Assembly: GCA_035532215.1 (NCBI GenBank)
Contig: DATKRK010000402.1
Coordinates: forward strand, 1 to 43,448
Source of the DNA: JAICIG01 sp035532215
GTDB lineage: Bacteria > Planctomycetota > Planctomycetia > Pirellulales > JAICIG01
Reading direction: 5' to 3'
Length of the DNA stretch: 43,448 nucleotides
Part shown: in pieces, positions 9,468 to 20,243 of the stretch
Numbering within the stretch: the first letter of the stretch is position 1
How the letters are laid out: every line of letters starts with the position of its first letter
Notes under the pieces: model-generated
Told to the model about the DNA's origin: nothing
Database searches by the model: none
Seen by the model: only the letters and a program-made list of their open reading frames with translations
Position numbers and translations under genes: made by a program

Positions 9468-10832
9468 TCACTGCCGTCTGGAATCCATGTTGGCCTTGCT
9501 CAGGTCTTCGCGCTGCATGGGGTCGCCGGCGTGGACGATGGTTCGGCCGGTCGGAGGGCGCAAGCGGGTCAATTGCCGCTCGGCCGGATGGGCCGCGAAC
9601 CACTCGCGCGCGGCCGCTCGCCCGAAGTTCCAGGCATCGATGCCGACAGCCGGCTGCCGGACGGTCAGGTTCTCGTCGATGATCGACGACAGCCGGGCCA
9701 CCGCCGTGTCGCAATAGCGGCACTGCCGGGCGGCCTCGGCCAGATGGCAAGCCTCTTGTTCCAAGAGCGGCAGCAAGAACGCGGCCCGGTTGGGCGTGTA
9801 GCGATTCATCGCGCCGGCGGCGATGGCGTCGAATCGCTCGGGCTCGCGCTCGGGCAACTGGCGATCGCCGAGCAAGTCCAGCAGCTTTTGCTGCTCGGCC
9901 GGGCTGCCGAAATCGGCGATCAAGGCCGCGGCCGCCGAGCGGTCGCTGACCGCGGCCCGCAGTCGATCGAGCCCGTCGGCTGCCGCGAGTGTCGCCGCCG
10001 GCGCCAGCGGATCGTCAACGTTGTCGATCAGACGCTGCGCCACCGGCAAGGCGAACGGCTTCGCTCGCTCGACGTATTCGACCAGCGCTCGCTCGACGTC
10101 GTCGTCGCCGCGGGCGGCCTTCAGGCGCCGGATCAAGGCGTCGTAATCCGGGATCGCTGCGCCGTCCAGGCGCGGCTGCCACCAGCCGAGCAACTCCTTC
10201 CAGACATCGGCCGCAGGACGGGGGCGGGGCAGATAGGTGCGCAGATTGCGCTCTTGTAGCCGGATCGCCCCGCCGAATTTGAACGAATACATCTCCTCCA
10301 GCGCCCGCTCGACCGGCCAGCGGTCGTATTCCAAGCGGAACAAGGCCGAGATGGTTCCGGTGCGATGGCGTCCCCCTTGGCAATGCACGGCAACCGGCAA
10401 ATTCGCCGGGTCGTCGAACAGCCGAAAGAACTCTTCGAACTGCCAGGGCGTGAGCCAGGGCCAGCTCTGTTCTTCGCCCATCGCCCATTGCAGCGGCCGG
10501 GCGCCCAGTCCGGCGACGTATTCCGTCTCGCGCTGCCCGTCGGGCTTGCCCGGATCGAAGCAGCCGCGGTACAGCCGGAAGTCGTAAAGCTGCAAGCTGA
10601 GCACCGTGCGCACGCCGCGATGCTCGACCAGATAGCGAAGCCCGAACTCGGTCGGCTGCCCGCTACGATACAGCACGCCTTCGCGCACGGCCTGATAGCG
10701 TTTGATCTGATAGTGCCAGAAGGCGAAATAGGCGCCGATACAGCCCGCCGCCGCCAGCAGGCCGTACGCGACGCGAGGTCCCGTGCGTCTCTGCTTCGGC
10801 AGGCGTTCGGCCGGCCCGCAGGAAGATGTCAT
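9468..10832 (-). CDS. membrane-anchored dual-specificity/tyrosine phosphatase-like protein with unknown C-terminal region
   Basis: From the ATG at 10832 the protein has 454 residues. A single transmembrane anchor is at about 20-38 (VAYGLLAAAGCIGAYFAFW). A cysteine phosphatase domain follows, beginning VLYRSGQPTEFGLRYLVEHRGVRTVLSL. The active-site loop HCQGGRHRTG gives nucleophile Cys151 and Arg157 (CX5R). The DSP/PTP fold near residues 50-200 resembles the bacterial 'beta-lactamase hydrolase-like/DUF442' and tyrosine phosphatase group. Residues from about 215 to the end (half the protein) are largely helical and show no domain I recognise. The gene is alone on its strand, with repeat-rich spacers on both sides. 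Substrates could be phosphoproteins or lipids; this is not determined. An upstream ATG at 10892 gives a poorer start without an obvious reason to prefer it. Confidence 0.8.
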   Translation of the reverse strand: MTSSCGPAERLPKQRRTGPRVAYGLLAAAGCIGAYFAFWHYQIKRYQAVREGVLYRSGQPTEFGLRYLVEHRGVRTVLSLQLYDFRLYRGCFDPGKPDGQRETEYVAGLGARPLQWAMGEEQSWPWLTPWQFEEFFRLFDDPANLPVAVHCQGGRHRTGTISALFRLEYDRWPVERALEEMYSFKFGGAIRLQERNLRTYLPRPRPAADVWKELLGWWQPRLDGAAIPDYDALIRRLKAARGDDDVERALVEYVERAKPFALPVAQRLIDNVDDPLAPAATLAAADGLDRLRAAVSDRSAAAALIADFGSPAEQQKLLDLLGDRQLPEREPERFDAIAAGAMNRYTPNRAAFLLPLLEQEACHLAEAARQCRYCDTAVARLSSIIDENLTVRQPAVGIDAWNFGRAAAREWFAAHPAERQLTRLRPPTGRTIVHAGDPMQREDLSKANMDSRRQ

Positions 10833-10914
10833 TGCAAGTCCGTTTGCGTAAAGGGGGTAACCGCCGCGGACCTTACCACAAGGGCGCTGCAAGGGTCAAC
10901 GCAAGGTTTCGCAG

Positions 10915-11161
10915 GTCGGAAGTCGGAGGTCGGCGAAGGCGGCATAAATAGCCGATAATTCAACTAATCGGACCCGTTGTCCGATTCCAGCCACGGATCG
11001 GCGGCGTTTTCAACGAACACCAGACACCCCGGAACGTTGCGAATTTCGAAGACGGGCGAGGGCGCCCGTCCCTCCCTTCACGAGCGAAGGAATTTCGAAT
11101 ACGGGCGAGGGCGCCCGTCCCTCCCTTCACGAGCGAAGGTTCCCGACTTCCGACTTCCGAC
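10915..11161. repeat. repeat-rich spacer: inverted repeat enclosing a 49-bp tandem duplication
   Basis: The 392-bp gap 10833-11224 contains no convincing gene. GTCGGAAGTCGGAGGTCGG (10915-10933) pairs with 11143-11161 at 18 of 19 positions. Inside lie two copies of a 49-bp unit starting GAATTTCGAA at 11041 and 11090. Each carries a small hairpin ACGGGCG-AGGG-CGCCCGT. The repeats sit directly before the LptF/G-like gene at 11225, so they may contain or replace its upstream control region. Confidence 0.85.
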
Positions 11162-11224
11162 TGCCGATCTCCCCCCCAAACTCCCCTTGACCCCCAACCC
11201 GGAAGTCACGAAACTCGGCCCGCC

Positions 11225-12406
11225 ATGCGCCTGCTCACTCGCTACGTGCTCTGGGAACTGCTCAAAATCTTCTCCGTCGCTTTGACGGCGCTGACGGTGA
11301 TGTTGCTGATCGTCGGCCTGGTCAAAAAAGCCAGCGAAGAAGGGCTCGGCCCGCAGCAATGGCTGATGCTGATCCCTTACATCCTGCCCGACATGATGCG
11401 ATACACGATTCCGGCGACGATCTTGTTCGCCGCGTCGAGCGTTTATGGCCGGATGTCGGGCTCGAACGAAGTGGTGGCCATCAAATCGCTCGGCATCAGT
11501 CCGATGGCCGTGCTCTGGCCGTGCTTCATCCTGGCGTTCATGCTCAGCTTGCTCACGGTTTGGCTCAACGACGTGGCCGTCACCTGGGGCATGGCGGGCG
11601 TGCAGCGGGTGGTCATCGAATCGATCGAAGAGATCGTCTACAGCAAGCTCCGCACCGAGCGTTCTTACACCAACCGCAATCTGTCGATCATGGTCCGCTC
11701 GGTCGAAGGGCGGCGGCTGATCCATCCGACCTTCACTTTCTCGGCGAGTGACGGCAAGCCGCCGCTGACGATCACCGCCCGGGAAGCCGAACTGCGCAGC
11801 GACGGCGAGGTGCTGCGGATCGTCTGGCGACACGCCATGATCGAGGCCCAGGGCCAAGGCAACTTCGTTTTCGACGAATTCGCCCGCGAAATTCCGCTCT
11901 CCGACATCAGTCGCAACGGCGACAACTCGCGCATCCCGACGCGCGTGCCCTTGAGCCTAATCCCGTCGGAAAAGGCCCGCGTTCGCGAAGAGCTCGACTC
12001 TTACCGCCGCCACCGGGCGGCCGAGTTCGCCTTGCCGATGATCACCGGCGAGTTCGAGACCTTCGACTGCCAAGACTGGCAACAGGAAGCGAACACGATC
12101 CAGGACATGTGGAACCACCTCTACCGGCTCGACACCGAGCCGCCGCGGCGCTGGTCGGCGGGGTTCAGTTGCCTGTGTTTCGCCTTGGTCGGCGCGCCGA
12201 TGGCGATCTGGCGGCGAAACGCCGACTTCCTGACCAGCTTCTTTCTCTGCTTTGCCCCGATCTTGGCCGTGTACTACCCACTGTTGGTGTTCGGCGTCGA
12301 GCAAGCCAAGAGCGGCGCGCTCGACGCCAACATCGTCTGGCTGGGCAACGCAGTGCTGGCCCTCTGTGGCTATTGGATGCTGCAACGGAAGGTGATCCGG
12401 TATTGA
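11225..12406 (+). CDS. LptF/LptG (YjgP/YjgQ) family lipopolysaccharide export permease
   Basis: This 393-residue inner-membrane protein belongs to the family that forms the LPS transport ABC channel. It opens MRLLTRYVLWELLKIFSVAL, the standard family start. Helices run at about 12-32, 55-75 and 98-120, followed by a large extracytoplasmic domain (about 125-300) and three C-terminal helices (about 305-325, 333-355 and 363-380). The conserved GRMSGSNEVVAIKSLGISP segment after helix 2 is the family hallmark. I cannot tell LptF from LptG. No LptB ATPase or second permease is adjacent, so the rest of the exporter must be elsewhere. It supports an outer membrane with LPS-like lipid, as do kdsD, kdsC and the giant OstA-like protein at 27.8 kb. 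Confidence 0.88.
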   Translation: MRLLTRYVLWELLKIFSVALTALTVMLLIVGLVKKASEEGLGPQQWLMLIPYILPDMMRYTIPATILFAASSVYGRMSGSNEVVAIKSLGISPMAVLWPCFILAFMLSLLTVWLNDVAVTWGMAGVQRVVIESIEEIVYSKLRTERSYTNRNLSIMVRSVEGRRLIHPTFTFSASDGKPPLTITAREAELRSDGEVLRIVWRHAMIEAQGQGNFVFDEFAREIPLSDISRNGDNSRIPTRVPLSLIPSEKARVREELDSYRRHRAAEFALPMITGEFETFDCQDWQQEANTIQDMWNHLYRLDTEPPRRWSAGFSCLCFALVGAPMAIWRRNADFLTSFFLCFAPILAVYYPLLVFGVEQAKSGALDANIVWLGNAVLALCGYWMLQRKVIRY

Positions 12407-12475
12407 GATAGTAGGCAGCATGTCTTGCCCTGGCTGCGGGCTTGGTGGTACACTTCGCGACCCGATGCGACGGAT

Positions 12476-12557
12476 GAGCGGGGGGCGACAGCCTCCCGGT
12501 GACGCCAGGGCGCATGTTCGCCCCCGTTAAGACCCGGAGGCTGACGCCCCCGGCTCG
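12476..12557. repeat. inverted repeat with GGCTGACGCCCCCGGCTC arm
   Basis: The left arm GAGCGGGGGGCGACAGCCTCCC (12476-12497) pairs imperfectly with the right arm GGAGGCTGACGCCCCCGGCTC (12537-12557). It lies between the permease gene and the histidine kinase gene, ending about 20 bases before the kinase ribosome binding site. A closely similar arm is found at 41898-41918, so this is a dispersed family. It could also terminate transcription from the permease gene. Confidence 0.75.
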
Positions 12558-12592
12558 CCGTGCCGGCGGACGCGACAAGGAGGTCGCCAGTC

Positions 12593-15612
<3,020 letters not shown>

Positions 15613-15616
15613 ACAC

Positions 15617-15666
15617 GGTAGGGCAGGCATTCTTGCCAAGCGGTAGGGCAGGCATTCTTGCCTGCC
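15617..15666. terminator. tandem GGTAGGGCAGGCATTCTTGCC repeat ending in a hairpin
   Basis: Two direct copies of the 21-base unit lie at 15617-15637 and 15642-15662. The second extends into GGCAGGCA-TTCT-TGCCTGCC (15647-15666), a perfect 8-bp stem. It is placed just after the response regulator stop, so termination is likely. It also looks like a dispersed repeat. Confidence 0.6.
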
Positions 15667-15738
15667 TCGTTGGCGGACCTGTCGCGATCCGAATCCATTT
15701 GTCTCACGCGGAGACGCGGAGTTGAAGGAGCGAGCGGC

Positions 15739-16080
15739 ATGACACTCAAACTTCGGTACTTGTTCGCCGGGGTTGCGGCCTGCAGTCTCTCGATGCCCGC
15801 AGGCGCAGGCCCGGCGGAAAGGTATCTGGGGAAGTCGTCGAGCGGACAAGCGGCGTCAGAAAAAGCCGTGATCGAGGCGAGATTCCAAGCCTGGCTCCGC
15901 GACCCGGTGCGGTTGACCATCGACCGCAAAGGCACGATCCGCAACGGCGCCGGGCGGCCGGTCGGATGGTGGGGAGTCGACGGCCCTGGGTTGCTCTTCG
16001 AATGCGACGACGCCATCGGGCCGAACGGATACCTCTGGGGCATCGACGGCGAGCCTTGCTCCCCGTCGCCTATGCGATAG
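15739..16080 (+). CDS. small secreted protein, unknown function
   Basis: The protein has 113 residues with an N-terminal signal peptide (LKLRYLFAGVAACSLSMPAGA, likely cleaved after AGA). The mature part is rich in Trp/Gly/Asp (GWWGVDGPGLLFECDDAIG), with two cysteines. The ATG at 15739 follows AAGGAG (15725-15730) at good spacing, so the open frame upstream of it is not used. I do not recognise a family. It lies after the response regulator, separated by a hairpin, and converges on the Uma2-family gene five bases away. Nothing links it firmly to either neighbour. Confidence 0.65.
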   Translation: MTLKLRYLFAGVAACSLSMPAGAGPAERYLGKSSSGQAASEKAVIEARFQAWLRDPVRLTIDRKGTIRNGAGRPVGWWGVDGPGLLFECDDAIGPNGYLWGIDGEPCSPSPMR

Positions 16081-16085
16081 GCCAT

Positions 16086-16940
16086 TCAACTGTCGCCGGA
16101 ACGTTGGTTTCGTTCTTGTAGTTCACGGCGCAAGCGTTCGATCTCGGCGTCTTTGGCTTCGAGGGCTGCTTCAGCGTCATTCGCCTTGCGCTCGGCTGCC
16201 AACCGTCCTTCTACGGCTTCCAATCGCGCGCGCTCGGCTTCGAACCGCTGCCGCTCGGCTTCCAATCGCGCGCGTTCGGCTTCGAACCGCTGCCGCTCGG
16301 CTTCCAATCGCGCGAGCTCGGCTTCATCCCAGCCTTCCATCGCCGTCGGCAGCCAGTGCTTTTCCTGCGGATCGTAGAAGCGCAACTCGCGGCCGTGCGA
16401 CTCCAGATGCACCCCGGCGGCCTCGCTTGGCAATCGTCCGTCGACGGGTTCGATCGGCAGGTACTTGCCGCCGCTCAGTCGATAACCGACCAACCGAGGT
16501 TTCAAGTATTCGCCATAAGGATCGAACAGGAAATACTCGCGCACGCCGAGCACGTCGCGATAAAGTGCGAACTTGTCCTTCGTGTCCTCTCTCTTCGTCG
16601 AGTGGCTGGTGACTTCGATCACCAGATCGGGCGCCCGGCCCTCTTCTTCCCAGACGCGGTACGAGCGGCGGTCCTTGTCGCGGTCGGCCCCGCGGACGAC
16701 GAACACGTCGGGCGCCACGCATTGGGCCGGCTCGCCGCGGACGTAGTAGAGAAACATATTGCCCGAGACGTAGGTCTGCGGATCGTCCGAAAACCAGCGC
16801 TGGAGGAGTTGCACCGAACCCAGCAGCACGTCGCGGTGGATCGGAGTCTCTGCCACAGGACGCCCGTCCCCATCGGGATAATCGACCTCATCCGGCGGTA
16901 GGCCCGCGGAGGTCGGCGGAATGTGAGGCGTGGTCGACAT
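16086..16940 (-). CDS. Uma2 family (DUF820) PD-(D/E)XK nuclease-like protein with coiled-coil tail
   Basis: The 284-residue protein has a Uma2/DUF820 domain (about 25-185), a restriction-endonuclease-like fold of unknown substrate that is common in cyanobacteria and planctomycetes. Visible core residues are the Asp in CVAPDVFVV, the Glu in PDLVIEVTSHST and the Lys in DTKDKFALYRDVLGVREYF. The tail is a long charged coiled coil built from near-identical copies of RLEAERQRFEAERA, encoded by a 42-bp DNA repeat. I start at ATG 16940 (MSTTPHIPP); the open frame to 17054 has no family support. These proteins are typically present in many copies per genome and are seldom in operons. The role is unclear. 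Confidence 0.85.
   Translation of the reverse strand: MSTTPHIPPTSAGLPPDEVDYPDGDGRPVAETPIHRDVLLGSVQLLQRWFSDDPQTYVSGNMFLYYVRGEPAQCVAPDVFVVRGADRDKDRRSYRVWEEEGRAPDLVIEVTSHSTKREDTKDKFALYRDVLGVREYFLFDPYGEYLKPRLVGYRLSGGKYLPIEPVDGRLPSEAAGVHLESHGRELRFYDPQEKHWLPTAMEGWDEAELARLEAERQRFEAERARLEAERQRFEAERARLEAVEGRLAAERKANDAEAALEAKDAEIERLRRELQERNQRSGDS
16204..16325. repeat. 42-bp tandem repeat encoding the coiled coil of the Uma2-family protein
   Basis: The pattern CTTCCAATCGCGCGCGCT then CGGCTTCGAACCGCTGCCG recurs with a 42-bp period for about two and a half units. It translates to the heptad-like RLEAERQRFEAERA repeat. Such repeats change copy number readily by slippage. Confidence 0.85.
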
Positions 16941-17072
16941 CGTTCGAACTCCCGGCGGTCGAGGGCAAGGCTGCCCCGTGGTCGCTCGATATCTCCAGTT
17001 TACGCCGGGAAGAGAGGAGTGTCCACGCCGTCCCTCATGCAACATTGATGCCATTTGAGAGCACGCTCGCTA

Positions 17073-17367
17073 CCACCAGCTAAAGAGATCGTCCTGCTTT
17101 TTTCGGCGCATTTCGCTCCTTTTGATGCGGGAAATCGTCGCCGGGATCTCCCTGTCCTTGCCCCTGCATCGGATTACGCGTTCCTCTTCTCCGTTCCGGA
17201 TGGTTCCGAGTTGCGGATTTCGTTCGCATCTGATCGTTCTCGATGCAACTTGACTTGCCGGCAACAGCGTCTGCCGCAGCCGGAACAGAGAAGAGGAACC
17301 CGTAATGGCGCCGGCTTGACGTCTTGCCTCGTCCTCCAGAAAGCAGGACGATCTCTGAAGCTGGTGG
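17073..17367 (-). mobile_element. MITE-like element A with nested inverted repeats
   Basis: The outer arms CCACCAGCT..AGAGATCGTCCTGCTTT (17073-17100) and their complement (17340-17367) match almost perfectly. The inner arms are 17173-17199 (ATTACGCGTTCCTCTTCT...) and 17280-17306 and pair at 25 of 27 bases. The central part is similar, in opposite orientation, to the element at 24565-24780. There is no coding capacity for a transposase, so it is non-autonomous. It occupies most of the 499-bp gap 16941-17439 between the Uma2-family gene and efpL, where I see no gene. Confidence 0.8.
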
Positions 17368-17439
17368 CAAACAAGCTTTTCGCAAGCTCACGCGGGACAG
17401 GTTCTCCGTGATAACGCGGCAAACGGTATCACTGCCCAA

Positions 17440-18003
17440 TCACGCCCGCGATAAAAACTCGCCCGTCCGCGTGTCGACCTTGATCGTTTCGCCCTGGCCC
17501 ATGTATTCGGGCACATGAATCACGAAGCCCGTTTCGAGCGTGGCGGGCTTGGTGCGGCCGGTGGCGGAATTGCCTTTGACGTATGGATCGCACTCGGTGA
17601 TCTGCAAGGCCACCGTCTGCGGAATGTCGATGCCGACGCACTCGTCGTTGTAGATCAAGGCCTGCACGCCTTCCAACTCGGCCGTCAGGTAGTTGGCTTC
17701 GTCGGTCAGGTCTTCCAGAGGCAGCGAATATTGATTGAAATCGGTCTGGTCGAGAAAATGCATGTGCGTGGCGTCGGCGTACATGTACTTGATCGGCCGC
17801 TTCTGAAAGTCGGCCTCGGCCAGCGATTCGCCGCCGCGCAGCGTGATGTCGACCTTCTGCTTGGTGATCAGGTTGCGCGAACGGTACTTGTAGTACGTCG
17901 CCGCGCCGCGGGCGGTCGGGCTTTGCACCGAGACGTTCTCGATGATGCACGGCGACGCGTTGTAGTTCACGATCATTCCGCGTTTGATGTCTTTGGCGAT
18001 CAT
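17440..18003 (-). CDS. efpL: elongation factor P-like protein EfpL/YeiP
   Basis: This 187-residue EF-P paralogue relieves ribosome stalling. It has the three beta-barrel domains of EF-P and ends with the family signature GETIKVDTRTGEFLSRA. The residues that decide the subtype are in the domain I loop. There the sequence is VQSPTARGAATYYK with Arg32, matching the SPTARGAA loop of E. coli YeiP/EfpL and not the KPGKGQA loop (modifiable Lys34) of canonical EF-P. No EpmA/EpmB/EarP-type modification gene is in the window. It is the last gene of a minus-strand run proC - 78-residue unknown - 156-residue unknown - efpL, and starts one base after the previous stop. Automatic annotation is likely to call it plain 'efp'. 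Confidence 0.9.
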   Translation of the reverse strand: MIAKDIKRGMIVNYNASPCIIENVSVQSPTARGAATYYKYRSRNLITKQKVDITLRGGESLAEADFQKRPIKYMYADATHMHFLDQTDFNQYSLPLEDLTDEANYLTAELEGVQALIYNDECVGIDIPQTVALQITECDPYVKGNSATGRTKPATLETGFVIHVPEYMGQGETIKVDTRTGEFLSRA

Positions 18004-18004
18004 C

Positions 18005-18475
18005 TTACAACAGCGTCCCCGCCTGGGGATCGACTCCCACTCCGTCGGTTAGTTTCACCAGCGTCTCCAGCGCCATCAGCAGCGCGCTGGGGTCGAACAC
18101 TTCGTCCCCTTCGTCGTCGGGCGCCGCGTCGACCATCTCTTCGAAGTGCATGACCTCGAAGCGGGCGTCGCAGCGCCGCAATTTGGCGAGCTTGTCGGCG
18201 TAGCCCGACTCGCCGCGCAGCTCCTTCGTCAACTCCTCGACCTGCAACAGCACTTCGTCGCCGCTGAGGTAATCGATTTCCAGCGCCGAATGGTCCTCGG
18301 GCGAAACGATGTTCAAGGCCTCGATGCGGCCTTCGGCGTCGGCCGCCGGTTCGGTCAACTGGAACTGGCCGAGCCCTTCGAACGCCGCTTCGACGTCGCT
18401 GAGCAGAGGCCGCTTGCGAGATTGAAACAGCACGAAGTACGTTTCGCGCCACTCGTACCGGTCGTCGCTGGACAT
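18005..18475 (-). CDS. conserved acidic cytoplasmic protein of unknown function
   Basis: This 156-residue acidic protein (MSSDDRYEWRETYFVLFQ...) has no signal peptide, no membrane segment and no family I can name. The N-terminal part has an alpha/beta pattern (YFVLFQSRKRPLLSDVEAAF), and the C-terminus has an acidic patch (EEMVDAAPDDEGDEVFD). It ends one base before efpL begins, so the two are almost surely co-transcribed and perhaps translationally coupled. That makes a role linked to translation or to EfpL conceivable, but this rests on position only. Confidence 0.75.
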   Translation of the reverse strand: MSSDDRYEWRETYFVLFQSRKRPLLSDVEAAFEGLGQFQLTEPAADAEGRIEALNIVSPEDHSALEIDYLSGDEVLLQVEELTKELRGESGYADKLAKLRRCDARFEVMHFEEMVDAAPDDEGDEVFDPSALLMALETLVKLTDGVGVDPQAGTLL

Positions 18476-18571
18476 GGCATGTTTCCGTGCAGTTTAGGAA
18501 CGGGCGATGAATACCTTCCGCAACTCGTTTCGCCCTCGCCTAACCTCTCCCAGAGGGAGAGGAATCAAAAT

Positions 18572-18808
18572 CTATTCCCAGTGTTCTTCTTCTTCCGGAG
18601 GCGCCCCGCCGGCCCACTCTTCCAAGGCTTCGAGCAGCATGTCGCGCTCCTGCTGGGTGGCCCAGACGACCTCGCCCTGCTCGAGGCGGACTTCGTAATA
18701 GCCTTCGCGCTGGCAATCTTCCTCGCCGCAAAAGTGGGGCGTCGCCGCGACCCAGATCACTCGATACAAGGGGACGTGCTTATCGTCGACCAACACGAAA
18801 ACCGACAT
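18572..18808 (-). CDS. small conserved protein with acidic C-terminus, unknown function
   Basis: The protein has 78 residues. It has a compact beta-rich start (MSVFVLVDDKHVPLYRVIWVAATPHF), a CGEEDC segment that could bind a metal but has only two cysteines, and a strongly acidic end (PPEEEEHWE). It lies 23 bases downstream of proC in the same direction, with 96 bp before the next gene. I do not recognise a family. The clean reading frame and operon position support a real gene. Confidence 0.65.
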   Translation of the reverse strand: MSVFVLVDDKHVPLYRVIWVAATPHFCGEEDCQREGYYEVRLEQGEVVWATQQERDMLLEALEEWAGGAPPEEEEHWE

Positions 18809-18831
18809 GACTCGCTACCTTCGAAACAGAT

Positions 18832-19650
18832 TCAAGCGGACGTTCCCAACTCGGCGCTGCGCCGCGCGGCGGCCTCGACCGCGGCCATCAGGGCCGCGCG
18901 CAAGCCGCCGGCCTCCAATGCCTGCAGCCCCGCGATCGTCGTTCCGCCGGGACTGGCCACGCGGTCCTTGAGTACGGCCGGGTGCTCGCCGGTAGCCAGC
19001 ACCATTTCTGCGGCGCCGCGCACCGTTTGCGCTGCCAATTGCAAGGCCAGATCGCGCGGCAGACCCATTCGCACGCCGCCGTCGCTCAAGGCCTCGATCA
19101 CTATATAGACGAAGGCCGGCCCCGAACCCGACAGGCCGGTCACGGCGTCGAGCAGCTTTTCGGGCGCCTCGCAGGCTCGGCCGACGGCCGAGAGCAACCG
19201 GCCGACCAGTTCGCCGTCGGCCGCGGCAGCCCCTGGCCCCAGGCTATAGACGCTGGCGCCTTGGCCGATCAGGCAAGGCGTGTTCGGCATCACGCGGACG
19301 AGCCTTGGACCCGGCCCCAGGCCCTTGGCCAAGGCCCCCAAGGTGATCCCCGCCGCCACCGAGACGACCAGGTGCTTTTCAGAGACGCGGCCGCGCAGCT
19401 CGGCCAGCACCTCGGCCATTTGCTGCGGCTTGACCGCCAGAAACAGGCATTCCGAATCGGCGGCGACCTGGGCGTTGTCGATCGTCGTTTTGGCCCCGGT
19501 CTGGCGAGCGAACTCCTCGGCCGCCGCCGGCAAAGGGTCGCTGGCGATCATTTGTTCGGGCCGCGCCAGACCTTGCGCAACAAACCCTCGGGCCAGTGCG
19601 GTGGCCATCCGGCCGGCGCCGATGAAGCCTAGACGGGGGGATGCAGCCAT
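18832..19650 (-). CDS. proC: pyrroline-5-carboxylate reductase
   Basis: This enzyme catalyses the NAD(P)H-dependent reduction of 1-pyrroline-5-carboxylate to L-proline, the last step of proline synthesis in the cytoplasm. The 272-residue length is normal for the family. The N-terminus has the Rossmann motif IGAGRMATALARGF. The middle has FLAVKPQQMAEVL and RVMPNTPCLIGQGASVYSLG. The C-terminal dimer domain carries the family signature DAVTGLSGSGPAFVYIVIEALSDGGVRMGLPRDLA and the end motif LKDRVASPGGTTIAGLQALE. It heads the minus-strand run ending in efpL. Proline supply and EF-P-type rescue of polyproline stalling are thematically related, but co-regulation is not shown. Confidence 0.96.
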   Translation of the reverse strand: MAASPRLGFIGAGRMATALARGFVAQGLARPEQMIASDPLPAAAEEFARQTGAKTTIDNAQVAADSECLFLAVKPQQMAEVLAELRGRVSEKHLVVSVAAGITLGALAKGLGPGPRLVRVMPNTPCLIGQGASVYSLGPGAAAADGELVGRLLSAVGRACEAPEKLLDAVTGLSGSGPAFVYIVIEALSDGGVRMGLPRDLALQLAAQTVRGAAEMVLATGEHPAVLKDRVASPGGTTIAGLQALEAGGLRAALMAAVEAAARRSAELGTSA

Positions 19651-19863
19651 GAATCCTTGAAAAAGTGTTCCGGAATTGAATTTCCCCCCATGCTATGCCA
19701 AACGGCCCGTGCAGGCAATGACCGCCGGGCGGCTGCAAGGGTTTAGGCTGACTGAGACTCGGGAAAAAAACGGTCTGGACCCGGAATTGCGTTTCTGCGA
19801 CACTCCGCCCTCGAAGCTAAACTTGGCGCCTGGCGCACGACGATGATCGGCAAGGAATGCCTT

Positions 19864-20046
19864 ATGACAACCGCCGCCTCGCACTGCCCGTTTCGGTTCA
19901 GCCGAGCCGCGATTTGTGCGTCGGTCGCCGCGTTCGTGTTGCTGGCTTCAAGCGGCTGCGGCGGGAACGGCAAGCTATTTGGCCGCCGGGAAAAAGAGCC
20001 GCCCAAGACCGTGAGCGAATGGCTGAAACAGGAGCGGCCCCAGTAA
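19864..20046 (+). CDS. tiny lipoprotein, unknown function
   Basis: This 60-residue protein has a signal peptide (FRFSRAAICASVAAFVLLASSGC) and a lipobox ASSGC with lipidated Cys32. That leaves a mature peptide of only about 29 residues, Lys/Glu-rich (LFGRREKEPPKTVSEWLKQE). AAGGAA precedes the ATG at 19864. It is followed six bases later by a second small lipoprotein gene. No family is recognised. Confidence 0.6.
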   Translation: MTTAASHCPFRFSRAAICASVAAFVLLASSGCGGNGKLFGRREKEPPKTVSEWLKQERPQ

Positions 20047-20051
20047 CCGTC

Positions 20052-20243
20052 ATGCAGGCTCTCTCTGGCAAACGACGGCGGATTCTTGCAGCGGCCTTGA
20101 TGCTGGGGCTCGTCTGCGGCTGCCAGTCGTCGCCTTTCAAGAGCGACGGCTTGAACAAGCGCCAGGCCGCCGAATTTCAGAAAAAGGTTTCGACCGACCC
20201 CTTCCCCACCGCTCAGCAGAGCGGCCTGCTGGGCAGCGGCTGA
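20052..20243 (+). CDS. tiny lipoprotein, unknown function (second of a pair)
   Basis: The protein has 63 residues. It has a charged start (MQALSGKRRR), a hydrophobic segment ILAAALMLGLVCGC and a likely lipidated Cys24. The short polar tail is FKSDGLNKRQAAEFQKKVSTDPFP. It begins 6 bases after the stop of the preceding lipoprotein, so the two form a small operon. The tail length and style are similar in both. They are probably surface or periplasmic-face peptides of planctomycetes; function unknown. Confidence 0.6.
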   Translation: MQALSGKRRRILAAALMLGLVCGCQSSPFKSDGLNKRQAAEFQKKVSTDPFPTAQQSGLLGSG

